From Streptomyces lichenis (GTDB taxonomy: Bacteria; Actinomycetota; Actinomycetes; Streptomycetales; Streptomycetaceae), in assembly GCF_023218175.1 (NCBI RefSeq), contig NZ_JALPTH010000017.1, forward strand, positions 62,001 through 126,000: a stretch of DNA of 64,000 nt, in the 5' to 3' direction. The notes under the pieces were generated by a model. That model was not told where the DNA came from and did not search any database. It worked only from the letters and a program-made list of their open reading frames with translations. Made by a program: the position numbers and the translations under genes. This document shows positions 51,613 through 59,840 of this stretch, in pieces. Positions within the stretch are counted from its first letter, which is position 1, and the number at the start of each line of letters is the position of its first letter.

Positions 51613-52407
51613 TTACGCGAACGCGAGGGAGTAGATACCCGCCGCGAGGGCGCCGCCCGCCAGGGGGCCGACGACCGGGATCCAGGCGTAGCCCCAGTCG
51701 GAGCCGCCCTTGTTCGGCAGCGGCAGCAGGGCGTGCACGATGCGCGGACCGAGGTCGCGGGCCGGGTTGATGGCGTAACCGGTGGGGCCGCCGAGCGAGA
51801 GGCCGATGGCGACCACGACCAGGGCGGTGATCAGCGCGCCCAGGGTGCCCAGGCCCTTGCCGCTGTCGTTGAGGCCCTGGGTGAGCACGGCCAGCACCAG
51901 CACCACGGTGCCGATGATCTCGGTGGCGAGGTTCTGCCAGGCGACCCGGACCTCCGGCCCGGTGGAGAAGATGCCGAGGACCGGGCCGGCGGGCTGCTTG
52001 GCGGTGCCGTCGTGCGGCCCCTCGACGGGCTCGTCCGCCAGGTCCCCGATGATCTCCCGGTCGGTGAGGTGCGCCCGGAACTGCCCGTAGTAGGCCACCC
52101 AGACCAGCGCGGCGCCGATCATCGCGCCCAGCAGCTGCCCGGCGAAGTACACCGGGACGTTCCCCCACTCGCCGTCCTTGGCGGCGATGCCGACGGTGAC
52201 CGCCGGGTTGAGGTGGGCGCCGGAGAGCGGAGCCGAGGTGTAGACGGCGGTGAGCACCGCGAAGCCCCACCCGAAGGTGATCGCCAGCCAGCCCGCGCCG
52301 CGGGCCTTGGAGCTCTTGAGCGTGACGGCGGCGCAGACTCCGCCGCCGAGCAGGATGAGTATGGCGGTCCCTATGGTCTCGCCGATGAAGATGTCGGAGC
52401 TGGACAC
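51613..52407 (-). CDS. glpF: Glycerol uptake facilitator
   Basis: The 264-residue MIP-family channel contains both NPA loops, SAPLSGAHLNPAVTVGIAAK and GPTGYAINPARDLGPRIVHA (Asp after the second NPAR marks a glycerol-conducting type). Six membrane helices are visible. The GTG start at 52407 has AAGGAG 7 nt before it. It opens the glpFKD operon. The upstream region contains a copy of the motif also found before gylR. Confidence 0.93.
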   Translation of the reverse strand: MSSSDIFIGETIGTAILILLGGGVCAAVTLKSSKARGAGWLAITFGWGFAVLTAVYTSAPLSGAHLNPAVTVGIAAKDGEWGNVPVYFAGQLLGAMIGAALVWVAYYGQFRAHLTDREIIGDLADEPVEGPHDGTAKQPAGPVLGIFSTGPEVRVAWQNLATEIIGTVVLVLAVLTQGLNDSGKGLGTLGALITALVVVAIGLSLGGPTGYAINPARDLGPRIVHALLPLPNKGGSDWGYAWIPVVGPLAGGALAAGIYSLAFA

Positions 52408-52535
52408 CCGCGACTCCTTTGTCCTTCGTCCAGGGGAAGGCGAACCCCGGGTCCCTCCGGTGGTCCGCGCCCTCGGCTGAGGGCGGTAACCGGCCTCCTG
52501 GCGTTGTCCCACTCTAACGCGTATTGCCGGTAGGT

Positions 52536-52552
52536 GTTCGACAATGCCGACC
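52536..52552. promoter_or_regulatory. Candidate GylR operator upstream of glpF
   Basis: GTTCGACAATGCCGACC matches GTTCGACAATGCTGAAC before gylR at 15 of 17 bases, with 12 identical in a row. It lies about 130 bp upstream of the glpF start in the 370-bp gap shared with the VOC gene. IclR-type operators of the form GTTCG-N-CGAAC make GylR the obvious binder. Confidence 0.6.
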
Positions 52553-52777
52553 GATGAACGGCAGTTTTGCTCCCTCGTAAACGTGACGTCAAGGCTTCGA
52601 CCAGCCGAAACCCGTTCGTTACCGATGATGCGCCGCCCGCGCCGGACCCGCCCGGTGCGGGGGCCTGGGGCACCGAGGTCCGCACCGCCGATGAGTTCCG
52701 TGACCGGAGGCGGTCCACCCTCCCGAAGGGCCCGCGCACCCGGCGGGCGGACGAGCGCGAGGAGCAAGGAGCACCCC

Positions 52778-53266
52778 ATGACCAGCGCGACCCCGTTCAC
52801 GATGGAGAAGATCCGCCCCTGCCTCTGGTACGACGGCGAGGCCGAGGCGGCGGTCGACTTCTACGTCTCGCTCTTCCCGGACTCGGAGGTCCAGAAGGTC
52901 ACCCGCTACACCGAGGCGGGCCCCGGTGAGCCCGGCTCCGTCCTCACCATCGAGTTCGCCCTGGCCGGCCGGCAGTACACGGCCCTCAACGGCGGCCCGG
53001 AGTTCCGGTTCAACGAGGCGGTCTCGCTCTCGGTCGACTGCGGTACCCAGGAGGAGGTGGACGAGCTGTGGAACCGGTTCCTCGCGGGCGGCGGCGAGGA
53101 GAGCGTCTGCGGCTGGCTGAAGGACCGCTGGGGCCTGTCCTGGCAGATCGTCCCGACCCGCCTCGTCGAGCTCCTGGACGACCCCGACCCGGACCGCGTC
53201 GCCCGGGTCTTCCACGCCATGCTCAAGATGCGCAAGCTCGACGTGGCAACCCTGGAAGCGGCGTAA
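52778..53266 (+). CDS. VOC-family protein (PhnB/3-demethylubiquinone-methyltransferase-like)
   Basis: The 162-residue protein begins MTSATPFTMEKIRPCLWYDG. It has AEAAVDFYVSLFPDSEVQKV, FALAGRQYTALNGGPEFRFN and WNRFLAGGGEESVCGWLKDR, then WGLSWQIVPTRLVELLDDPD. This is the classical pattern of PhnB-like VOC proteins. No catalytic function is established for the family. AAGGAG precedes the ATG. It sits between glpF and gylR, reading the opposite way, where other Streptomyces have these two genes closer together (from memory). Confidence 0.92.
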   Translation: MTSATPFTMEKIRPCLWYDGEAEAAVDFYVSLFPDSEVQKVTRYTEAGPGEPGSVLTIEFALAGRQYTALNGGPEFRFNEAVSLSVDCGTQEEVDELWNRFLAGGGEESVCGWLKDRWGLSWQIVPTRLVELLDDPDPDRVARVFHAMLKMRKLDVATLEAA

Positions 53267-53339
53267 CGGCGCGGGGCGCCGGGGAAGCGGGGGCGCGCGT
53301 CTGTGGGGGCGGGGCCGCGCCATATACGCCGGGGCCGTA

Positions 53340-53870
53340 CCCGTACGCCTGTGCCCGTACCAGTGCGTCCGAGGCGCGGGCCCCATGCCCGTACGGGCGG
53401 GGGTGCGGGCGCGGGGTGCGCCTACGGGGTGCCGGGCCGCCTCGCGTACGCCTGTGCTTGCACGCCTTCGAGGGTGCGGGCCCCGGGTCCCGTACGGCGT
53501 CGAGGGCTCGGCCCCGTCGTGTACGGACGGCTGGCGGCGCGGCCGGGCCTCGGGCGGTACGCGCTGAGGTGCGGGCCCCGTGCCCGTACGCCGTGGGGCG
53601 CGGGCTCCGTGCCTGTACGCCTTCGGGGGTGCGGCCCCGGGTCCCGTACGGCGTCGGGGGTGCGGCCCCGGGTCCCGTACGGCGTCGGGGGCCCGGCCCG
53701 TCGCGTACGGCTGGCGGCGCGGCCGGGCCTCGGGCCGTACGCGCTGGGGTGCGGGCCCGGTGCCCGTACGCCGTGGGGCGCGCGCCCCGTTCCCGTACGG
53801 CTCCCAGGCTGCCGGCCTCGTGCCCGTACGGCGTCGGGGGCGCGGAACCCGGCCCCGTGCTCCCGCCGCC
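53340..53870. repeat. GC-rich repeat field between the VOC gene and gylR
   Basis: The field is built from variants of GTACGCC/GTACGGC-GTCGGGGGTGCGGGCCCC. A 31-bp unit is perfectly doubled at 53624-53685. A larger block is duplicated 180 bp apart: 53529 and 53709 both begin GGCTGGCGGCGCGGCCGGGC and stay alike for about 80 bp. No gene with believable start and codon use is present in 53267-53888. Confidence 0.85.
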
Positions 53871-53888
53871 GCGAAGGCGGCCCCGGCG

Positions 53889-54653
53889 CTAGAACCGCCC
53901 CGCGCCCAGGTCCCGGGAGACCGCGCGGGCGCAGTCGCGCACCGCGGCGACCAGGCCGGAGCGGAGCTCGCCGCCCTCGCAGACCCGCTCCACCGCGCCG
54001 GTGATGGCGACCGCGCCCACCGGCATCCGGCGCCGGTCGTGGATGGGCGCGGCCACCGAGGCCACCCCGTCCCAGGTCTCCTCCACGTCGGCCGCCCAGC
54101 CGCGCGCCCGGATCAGGTCGAGCAGCTGCTCGAAGTCGGCCAGCGCGGTCACCGTGCGTGGGGTGAACGCCTCCCGCTCGACCTCCACCACCTCGCTGTG
54201 CGCCACCGGGTCGTACGCCGACAGCACCTTGCCCAGCGCGGTGGAGTGCAGCGGCTGCATGGCGCCCACCTCCAGCACCTGGCGGCTGTCGTCCGGCCGG
54301 AAGACGTGGTGCACCACCAGCACGCCCTGCTGGTGCAGCACCCCCAGGTGCACGCTCTCCCCGCTGGAGCGGGCCAGGTCGTCGGTCCACACCAGGGCCC
54401 GGGCGCGCAGCTCGTGCACGTCCAGATAGCTGTTGCCGAGCCGCAGCAGCTCGGCGCCGAGCTGGTAGCGCCCGGACGCGGGGTCCTGCTCCACGAACCC
54501 CTCCGCCTGGAGGGTGCGCAGGATGCCGTGGGCCGTGCCCTTGGCCAGCTCCAGCGAGGAGGCGATGTCGGACAGGCCGAGCCTGCGCTCCCCGCCCGCG
54601 AGCAGACGCAGCATCGCCGCCGCCCGTTCAAGCGACTGGATGTTCTTCGGCAT
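53889..54653 (-). CDS. gylR: IclR-family glycerol operon regulator
   Basis: The protein is 254 residues from the ATG at 54653, the same length as S. coelicolor GylR as I recall it. It has an N-terminal winged helix (SLERAAAMLRLLAGGERRLG, LSDIASSLELAKGTAHGILR) and a C-terminal effector domain. That domain carries GESVHLGVLHQQGVLVVHHV, GAMQPLHSTALGKVLSAYD and ASVAAPIHDRRRMPVGAVAI. It represses glpFKD and itself; the inducer in Streptomyces is glycerol 3-phosphate or glycerol. A palindromic motif just upstream is repeated before glpF. The start is divergent from metH. Confidence 0.93.
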   Translation of the reverse strand: MPKNIQSLERAAAMLRLLAGGERRLGLSDIASSLELAKGTAHGILRTLQAEGFVEQDPASGRYQLGAELLRLGNSYLDVHELRARALVWTDDLARSSGESVHLGVLHQQGVLVVHHVFRPDDSRQVLEVGAMQPLHSTALGKVLSAYDPVAHSEVVEVEREAFTPRTVTALADFEQLLDLIRARGWAADVEETWDGVASVAAPIHDRRRMPVGAVAITGAVERVCEGGELRSGLVAAVRDCARAVSRDLGAGRF

Positions 54654-54673
54654 CGCCCGGCCCTTCTTCTGCG

Positions 54674-54690
54674 GTTCGACAATGCTGAAC
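54674..54690. promoter_or_regulatory. Candidate GylR operator upstream of gylR
   Basis: GTTCGACAATGCTGAAC has inverted ends GTTC/GAAC and lies 21 bp before the gylR start, suggesting autoregulation. A 15-of-17 match is found upstream of glpF. Confidence 0.6.
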
Positions 54691-54816
54691 AGTATCGGCC
54701 GTTGCCGACCACCGGCCACCTGCGAAGAGTCCCCTCCACGCCCGGTGCCCACACCCCGGCCGCCGACATGGGCGTCCAGTAGGTGAACTCGATGTCCATG
54801 GGGGCAGACGCATGGT

Positions 54817-54876
54817 TAGGCTGGCCCGGTGCGTCCACGGGCCCGCCGGAGACGCAAAGCCGACAGCCGTCGCACC
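54817..54876 (+). ncRNA. Structured metH leader RNA, candidate riboswitch-like element
   Basis: TAGGCT at 54817-54822 could be the -10 box of metH, with transcription starting near 54828. The leader then has GGTGCG (54828-54833) pairing with CGCACC (54871-54876). It encloses CGTC/GACG arms and the conserved-looking loop GACGCAAAGCC (54851-54861), then AGGGAG as the ribosome site. I recall a computational 'Streptomyces-metH' RNA motif at this place; this leader may be an example. It does not fit the SAH, SAM-I/IV or cobalamin consensus that I know. GACGCAAAGCC is also reminiscent of part of the GEMM riboswitch, but the rest does not match. Confidence 0.45.
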
Positions 54877-54892
54877 CCAGGGAGTACCTTCC

Positions 54893-57800
54893 ATGGCCTC
54901 GTTGCCGACCCCTTCCGCCGACAGCACTCAGGATTCCGACGCCAGGTCCCGCGCCGCCGCCCTCCGCGAGGCACTCGCCACCCGTGTCGTGGTGGCCGAT
55001 GGTGCCATGGGCACCATGCTCCAGGCACAGGACCCCTCGATGGAGGACTTCCAGCAGCTGGAAGGCTGCAACGAGGTGCTGAACGTGACCCGGCCGGACA
55101 TCGTGCGCTCGGTGCACGAGGAGTATTTCGCGGTCGGCGTGGACTGCGTGGAGACCAACACCTTCGGCGCCAACCACGCCGCCCTGGGGGAGTACGACAT
55201 CCCCGAGCGGGTCTTCGAGCTCTCCGAGGCGGGCGCCCGTATCGCCCGGGAGACCGCCGACTCCTTCACCGCCAAGGACGGCCGCGGCCGCTGGGTGCTC
55301 GGCTCCATCGGCCCCGGCACCAAGCTGCCCACCCTGGGCCACGCCCCGTACACCGTGCTGCGCGACGCCTACCAGCAGAACGCCGAGGGCCTGGTCGCCG
55401 GCGGCGCGGACGCGCTGCTGGTGGAGACCACCCAGGACCTGCTGCAGACCAAGGCCGCCGTGCTCGGCGCCCGCCGAGGCCTGGAAGCCGCCGGGATCGA
55501 CGTACCGCTGATCGTCTCCGTCACCGTGGAGACCACCGGCACCATGCTGCTCGGCTCCGAGATCGGCGCCGCGCTCACCGCGCTGGAGCCGCTGGGCATC
55601 GACATGATCGGCCTGAACTGCGCCACCGGCCCGGCCGAGATGAGCGAGCACCTGCGCTATCTGGCCCGCCACTCCCGTATCCCGATCTCCTGCATGCCCA
55701 ACGCCGGCCTGCCGGTGCTCGGCAAGAACGGGGCGCACTACCCGCTGACCGCCCCCGAGCTGGCCGACGCCCAGGAGTCCTTCGTCCGCGAGTACGGCCT
55801 CTCGCTGGTCGGCGGCTGCTGCGGCACCACCCCCGAGCACCTGCGCCAGGTCGTGGAGCGGGTCCGCGACCTCACCCCGGCCGAGCGCACCCCGCGCCCC
55901 GAGCCCGGCGCCGCCTCCCTCTACCAGACCGTCCCCTTCCGCCAGGACACCTCCTACCTGGCCATCGGCGAGCGGACCAACGCCAACGGCTCCAAGAAGT
56001 TCCGCGAGGCCATGCTGGAGGCCCGCTGGGACGACTGCGTGGAGATGGCCCGCGACCAGATCCGCGAGGGCGCCCACATGCTCGACCTCTGCGTGGACTA
56101 CGTCGGCCGGGACGGCGTCGCCGACATGGCCGAGCTGGCCGGCCGGTTCGCCACCGCCTCCACCCTGCCGATCGTGCTGGACTCCACCGAGGTCGACGTC
56201 ATCCAGGCCGGCCTGGAGAAGCTCGGCGGCCGCGCGGTGATCAACTCGGTGAACTACGAGGACGGCGACGCGCCCGACTCCCGGTTCGCCAAGGTCACCC
56301 GGCTCGCCCAGGAGCACGGCGCCGCGCTGATCGCGCTCACCATCGACGAGAACGGCCAGGCCCGGACCGTCGAGGACAAGGTCGGCATCGCCGAGCGGCT
56401 GATCGAGGACCTCACCGGCAACTGGGGCATCCACGAGTCCGACATCCTGGTCGACTGCCTGACCTTCACCATCTGCACCGGCCAGGAGGAGTCCCGCAAG
56501 GACGGCATCGCCACCATCGAGGCGATCCGCGAGCTCAAGCGCCGCCACCCCGACGTGCAGACCACCCTCGGGCTGTCCAACATCTCCTTCGGCCTCAACC
56601 CGGCCGCCCGGATCCTGCTCAACTCCGTCTTCCTGGACGAGTGCGTCAAGGCCGGGCTGGACTCCGCCATCGTCCACGCCTCCAAGATCCTGCCCATCGC
56701 CCGCTTCGACGACGAGCAGGTCACCACCGCCCTCGACCTGATCCACGACAGGCGCGCCGAGGGCTACGACCCCCTCCAGAAACTGCTGGAGCTGTTCGAG
56801 GGCGTCGACACCAAGTCGATGAAGGCCGGAAAGGCCGAGGAACTGCTCGCCCTGCCGCTGGACGAGCGGCTGAAGCGGCGGATCATCGACGGCGAGCGCA
56901 ACGGCCTGGAGGCCGACCTGGACGAGGCCCTCGCCGAGCGCCCGGCCCTCGACATCGTCAACGAGACCCTGCTCGACGGCATGAAGGTGGTCGGCGAGCT
57001 GTTCGGCTCGGGTCAGATGCAGTTGCCGTTCGTGCTCCAGTCCGCCGAGGTGATGAAGACCGCGGTCGCCTACCTCGAACCGCACATGGAGAAGTCCGAC
57101 GACGAGGGCAAGGGCACCATCGTGCTGGCCACCGTCCGCGGCGACGTCCACGACATCGGCAAGAACCTCGTCGACATCATCCTCTCCAACAACGGCTACA
57201 ACGTGGTCAACCTCGGCATCAAGCAGCCGGTCTCGGCCATCCTGGACGCCGCCGAGGAGCACCGCGCCGACGTCATCGGCATGTCCGGGCTGCTGGTGAA
57301 GTCCACGGTGATCATGAAGGAGAACCTGGAGGAGCTGAACCAGCGCGAGCTGGCCGCCCGCTACCCGGTGATCCTCGGCGGCGCCGCCCTCACCCGCGCC
57401 TATGTCGAGCAGGACCTGCACGAGATCTACCAGGGCGAGGTCCGCTATGCCCGGGACGCCTTCGAGGGCCTGCGGTTGATGGACGCCCTGATCGCCGTCA
57501 AGCGCGGAGTGCCCGGGGCGAGCCTGCCCGAGCTCAAGCAGCGCCGGGTCAAGGCCTCCGCCGCGGGCGGTGTGCTGGTGGAGGAGCGCGAGCCGGAGAC
57601 CGGGGTGCGCTCCGACACCGCCACCGACAACCCGATCCCCGAGCCGCCGTTCTGGGGCACCCGGGTCGCCAAGGGCATCCCGCTGAAGGACTACGCCTCC
57701 TGGCTGGACGAGGGCGCGCTCTTCAAGGGCCAGTGGGGCCTGAAGCAGAACCGCGCCGGGGACGGCCCCTCCTACGAGGAACTGGTGGAGTCCGAGGGCC

Positions 57801-58429
57801 GGCCCCGGCTGCGCGGCTGGCTGGAGCGGCTGCACACCGAGAACCTGCTGGAGGCGGCCGTGATCCACGGCTACTTCCCCTGCGTCTCCAAGGGCGAGGA
57901 TCTGATCCTGCTGGACGAGGCGGGCAACGAGCGCACCCGCTTCACCTTCCCCCGCCAGCGGCGCGGCCGCCGCCTCTGCCTGGCCGACTTCTTCCGCCCC
58001 GAGGAGTCCGGCGAGACCGACGTGGTCGGCCTCCAGGTCGTCACGGTCGGCTCGAAGATCGGCGAGGCCACGGCCGAGCTGTTCGCCGCCGACTCCTACC
58101 GGGACTACCTGGAGCTGCACGGCCTCTCCGTCCAGCTCGCCGAGGCGCTGGCCGAGTACTGGCACGCCCGGGTCCGCGCCGAGCTCGGCTTCGCCGGCGA
58201 GGACCCGGCGGACGTGGAGGACATGTTCGCCCTGAAGTACCGGGGCGCGCGCTTCTCGCTCGGCTACGGGGCCTGCCCCGACCTGGAGGACCGGGCCAAG
58301 ATCGCCGACCTGCTCCAGCCGGAGCGGATCGGGGTCCACCTCTCCGAGGAGTTCCAGCTGCACCCCGAGCAGTCCACCGACGCCATCGTCATCCACCACC
58401 CCGAGGCCACGTACTTCAACGCCCGCTGA
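54893..58429 (+). CDS. metH: Cobalamin-dependent methionine synthase
   Basis: The 1178-residue protein has all four modules. The homocysteine-binding barrel has VVADGAMGTMLQ and the zinc site LVGGCCGTTPEHLRQV. The folate barrel has YLAIGERTNANGSKKFREAM. The cobalamin module has RGDVHDIGKNLVDIILSNNG (His ligand), IGMSGLLVKSTV and LGGAALTRAYVEQ. The C-terminal SAM reactivation domain has YRGARFSLGYGACPDLEDRA. It methylates homocysteine from methyltetrahydrofolate. The ATG at 54893 (MASLPTPSADSTQ) matches the Streptomyces start; GGAG lies upstream. It is divergent from gylR and preceded by a structured leader. Confidence 0.97.
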   Translation: MASLPTPSADSTQDSDARSRAAALREALATRVVVADGAMGTMLQAQDPSMEDFQQLEGCNEVLNVTRPDIVRSVHEEYFAVGVDCVETNTFGANHAALGEYDIPERVFELSEAGARIARETADSFTAKDGRGRWVLGSIGPGTKLPTLGHAPYTVLRDAYQQNAEGLVAGGADALLVETTQDLLQTKAAVLGARRGLEAAGIDVPLIVSVTVETTGTMLLGSEIGAALTALEPLGIDMIGLNCATGPAEMSEHLRYLARHSRIPISCMPNAGLPVLGKNGAHYPLTAPELADAQESFVREYGLSLVGGCCGTTPEHLRQVVERVRDLTPAERTPRPEPGAASLYQTVPFRQDTSYLAIGERTNANGSKKFREAMLEARWDDCVEMARDQIREGAHMLDLCVDYVGRDGVADMAELAGRFATASTLPIVLDSTEVDVIQAGLEKLGGRAVINSVNYEDGDAPDSRFAKVTRLAQEHGAALIALTIDENGQARTVEDKVGIAERLIEDLTGNWGIHESDILVDCLTFTICTGQEESRKDGIATIEAIRELKRRHPDVQTTLGLSNISFGLNPAARILLNSVFLDECVKAGLDSAIVHASKILPIARFDDEQVTTALDLIHDRRAEGYDPLQKLLELFEGVDTKSMKAGKAEELLALPLDERLKRRIIDGERNGLEADLDEALAERPALDIVNETLLDGMKVVGELFGSGQMQLPFVLQSAEVMKTAVAYLEPHMEKSDDEGKGTIVLATVRGDVHDIGKNLVDIILSNNGYNVVNLGIKQPVSAILDAAEEHRADVIGMSGLLVKSTVIMKENLEELNQRELAARYPVILGGAALTRAYVEQDLHEIYQGEVRYARDAFEGLRLMDALIAVKRGVPGASLPELKQRRVKASAAGGVLVEEREPETGVRSDTATDNPIPEPPFWGTRVAKGIPLKDYASWLDEGALFKGQWGLKQNRAGDGPSYEELVESEGRPRLRGWLERLHTENLLEAAVIHGYFPCVSKGEDLILLDEAGNERTRFTFPRQRRGRRLCLADFFRPEESGETDVVGLQVVTVGSKIGEATAELFAADSYRDYLELHGLSVQLAEALAEYWHARVRAELGFAGEDPADVEDMFALKYRGARFSLGYGACPDLEDRAKIADLLQPERIGVHLSEEFQLHPEQSTDAIVIHHPEATYFNAR

Positions 58430-58606
58430 GCCTCGCGAGGGATGACGAGGGGCGTACGAACCGGACAGGACGTACACTGGTCGGTCCAGTACAGGCCGGT
58501 CGCTCTTCCCCGGGAGCCGTACCGGGGGGCCGCCCCGCGCGGCCCCCTCCGGGACAGGCGGCCGGCCTTCTCGTCCCCCGACCGACCCCCGATGGAGGTG
58601 TGCCGG

Positions 58607-59308
58607 ATGACCAGCACGGTCCCCGTGTCCCTGACCCGTACGGCGGAGGGCTCCGCCCTCCAGGCGGTCTTCCTCGACATGGACGGCACGCTCGTCGACA
58701 CCGAGGGCTTCTGGTGGGACGCGGAGGTCGAGGTCTTCGCCGAGCTCGGCCACGAGCTCGACGAGGCCTGGCGGGACGTGGTGGTCGGCGGCCCGATGAG
58801 CCGCAGTGCCGGATACCTCATCGAGGCCACCGGCGCCCGCATCACCCTGCCCGAGCTGTCCGTGCTGCTCAACGACCGCTTCGAGCGGCGCATCGCCCGC
58901 GGGGTGCCGATGATGCCGGGCGCCGAGCGCCTGCTGGCCGAGCTGGCCGCGCACCAGGTGCCCACTGCGCTGGTCTCCGCCTCGCACCGCCGGGTCATCG
59001 ACACCGTGCTGCGCTCGGTCGGCCCCGACCGCTTCACCCTCACCGTGGCCGGCGACGAGGTGGCGCGCACCAAGCCCCACCCGGACCCCTATCTGCTGGC
59101 CGCCCGGGGCGTCGGCGCCGACCCGCTGCGCTGCGCCGTCATCGAGGACACCGCGACCGGGGTCGCCTCCGCCGAGGCGGCCGGCTGCCGGGTCGTCGCC
59201 GTCCCCTCCGTCGCCCCGATCGCCCCCGCCACCGGACGGGTCGTGGTGGGCTCGCTGGAGGAGGTCGACCTCGGCTTCCTCCGCTCCCTCATCACCAGCC
59301 TCAACTGA
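58607..59308 (+). CDS. HAD-superfamily hydrolase, subfamily IA
   Basis: The 233-residue protein has the HAD motif I FLDMDGTLVDTEGFWWD (nucleophile Asp). Motif II is in LVSASHRRVIDTVL, the Lys in RTKPHPDPYLLAARGVGAD, and motif IV is CAVIEDTATGVASAEAAGCR. It is a phosphatase of beta-phosphoglucomutase-like type with unknown substrate. The ATG at 58607 is preferred over one 15 bases earlier because GGAGG lies 8 nt before it. The 177-bp gap after metH holds an ACTGG-N5-CCAGT inverted repeat at 58476-58490 that may be regulatory. Confidence 0.9.
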   Translation: MTSTVPVSLTRTAEGSALQAVFLDMDGTLVDTEGFWWDAEVEVFAELGHELDEAWRDVVVGGPMSRSAGYLIEATGARITLPELSVLLNDRFERRIARGVPMMPGAERLLAELAAHQVPTALVSASHRRVIDTVLRSVGPDRFTLTVAGDEVARTKPHPDPYLLAARGVGADPLRCAVIEDTATGVASAEAAGCRVVAVPSVAPIAPATGRVVVGSLEEVDLGFLRSLITSLN

Positions 59309-59840
59309 CACCCCCCGCGGCACCCCCGGCCCCGTACACCTCCCTCGTACGGCCCGCAGCCGTACCCCCCGCACCCCCGCCCACCGGCACCGACCAGACG
59401 TCCCCCCGTGACCGCCCGTACCCGGCCCCTCCCCGCCCCCTTCCTCCCCCGCGTGAGTTTCGTCACCCAGCGTGTCGCGACCGGAAGGTGAAGAACGCCC
59501 CTCCTGCCCGTAAACGGCGCACGCGGCCCTCACCCATCTGTCCCGTTTGATCGTCTGATGCGCGAATCATTCCCCTGCATAGCAATCGAAGCCACCGCAT
59601 CCCTCATCACTGTCCGGCGCCACCGCTCCCCGCCGGCGTCGAAGACCCGTGGCGTATCCCACTACTCTCTGCTCCAGGACTTCGCCGCAGACCTCCCCTC
59701 CCCGCACGGCCCACCAGGCCCGCGGGGGCACCGGAACGATCGCCTGTGCCCGGCCCCCGGCCGATCGCCCCGCCCCACCGGGCGGCGCGGCGAGGTGAGA
59801 ACACCGCCGTACCGCGTGCCGGATGAGGAGAACGTCCCCC

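Noticed and set aside
54817..54892. SAH, SAM or cobalamin riboswitch before metH
   Set aside because: The consensus elements I know for these classes (for example the B12 box) are not present; only a generic structured leader is claimed.
58476..58490. ACTGG-N5-CCAGT as a third copy of the SDR/ACAD TetR operator
   Set aside because: It shares only a core of about 11 bases (GACCGACCAGT on one strand) and the palindrome is centred differently; mentioned under the HAD gene but not called as the same site.
54149..59533. Very long open frame antisense to metH
   Set aside because: It mirrors the third-position GC bias of metH and the HAD gene; its translation is low-complexity Gly/Val/Leu/Asp sequence with no motif.
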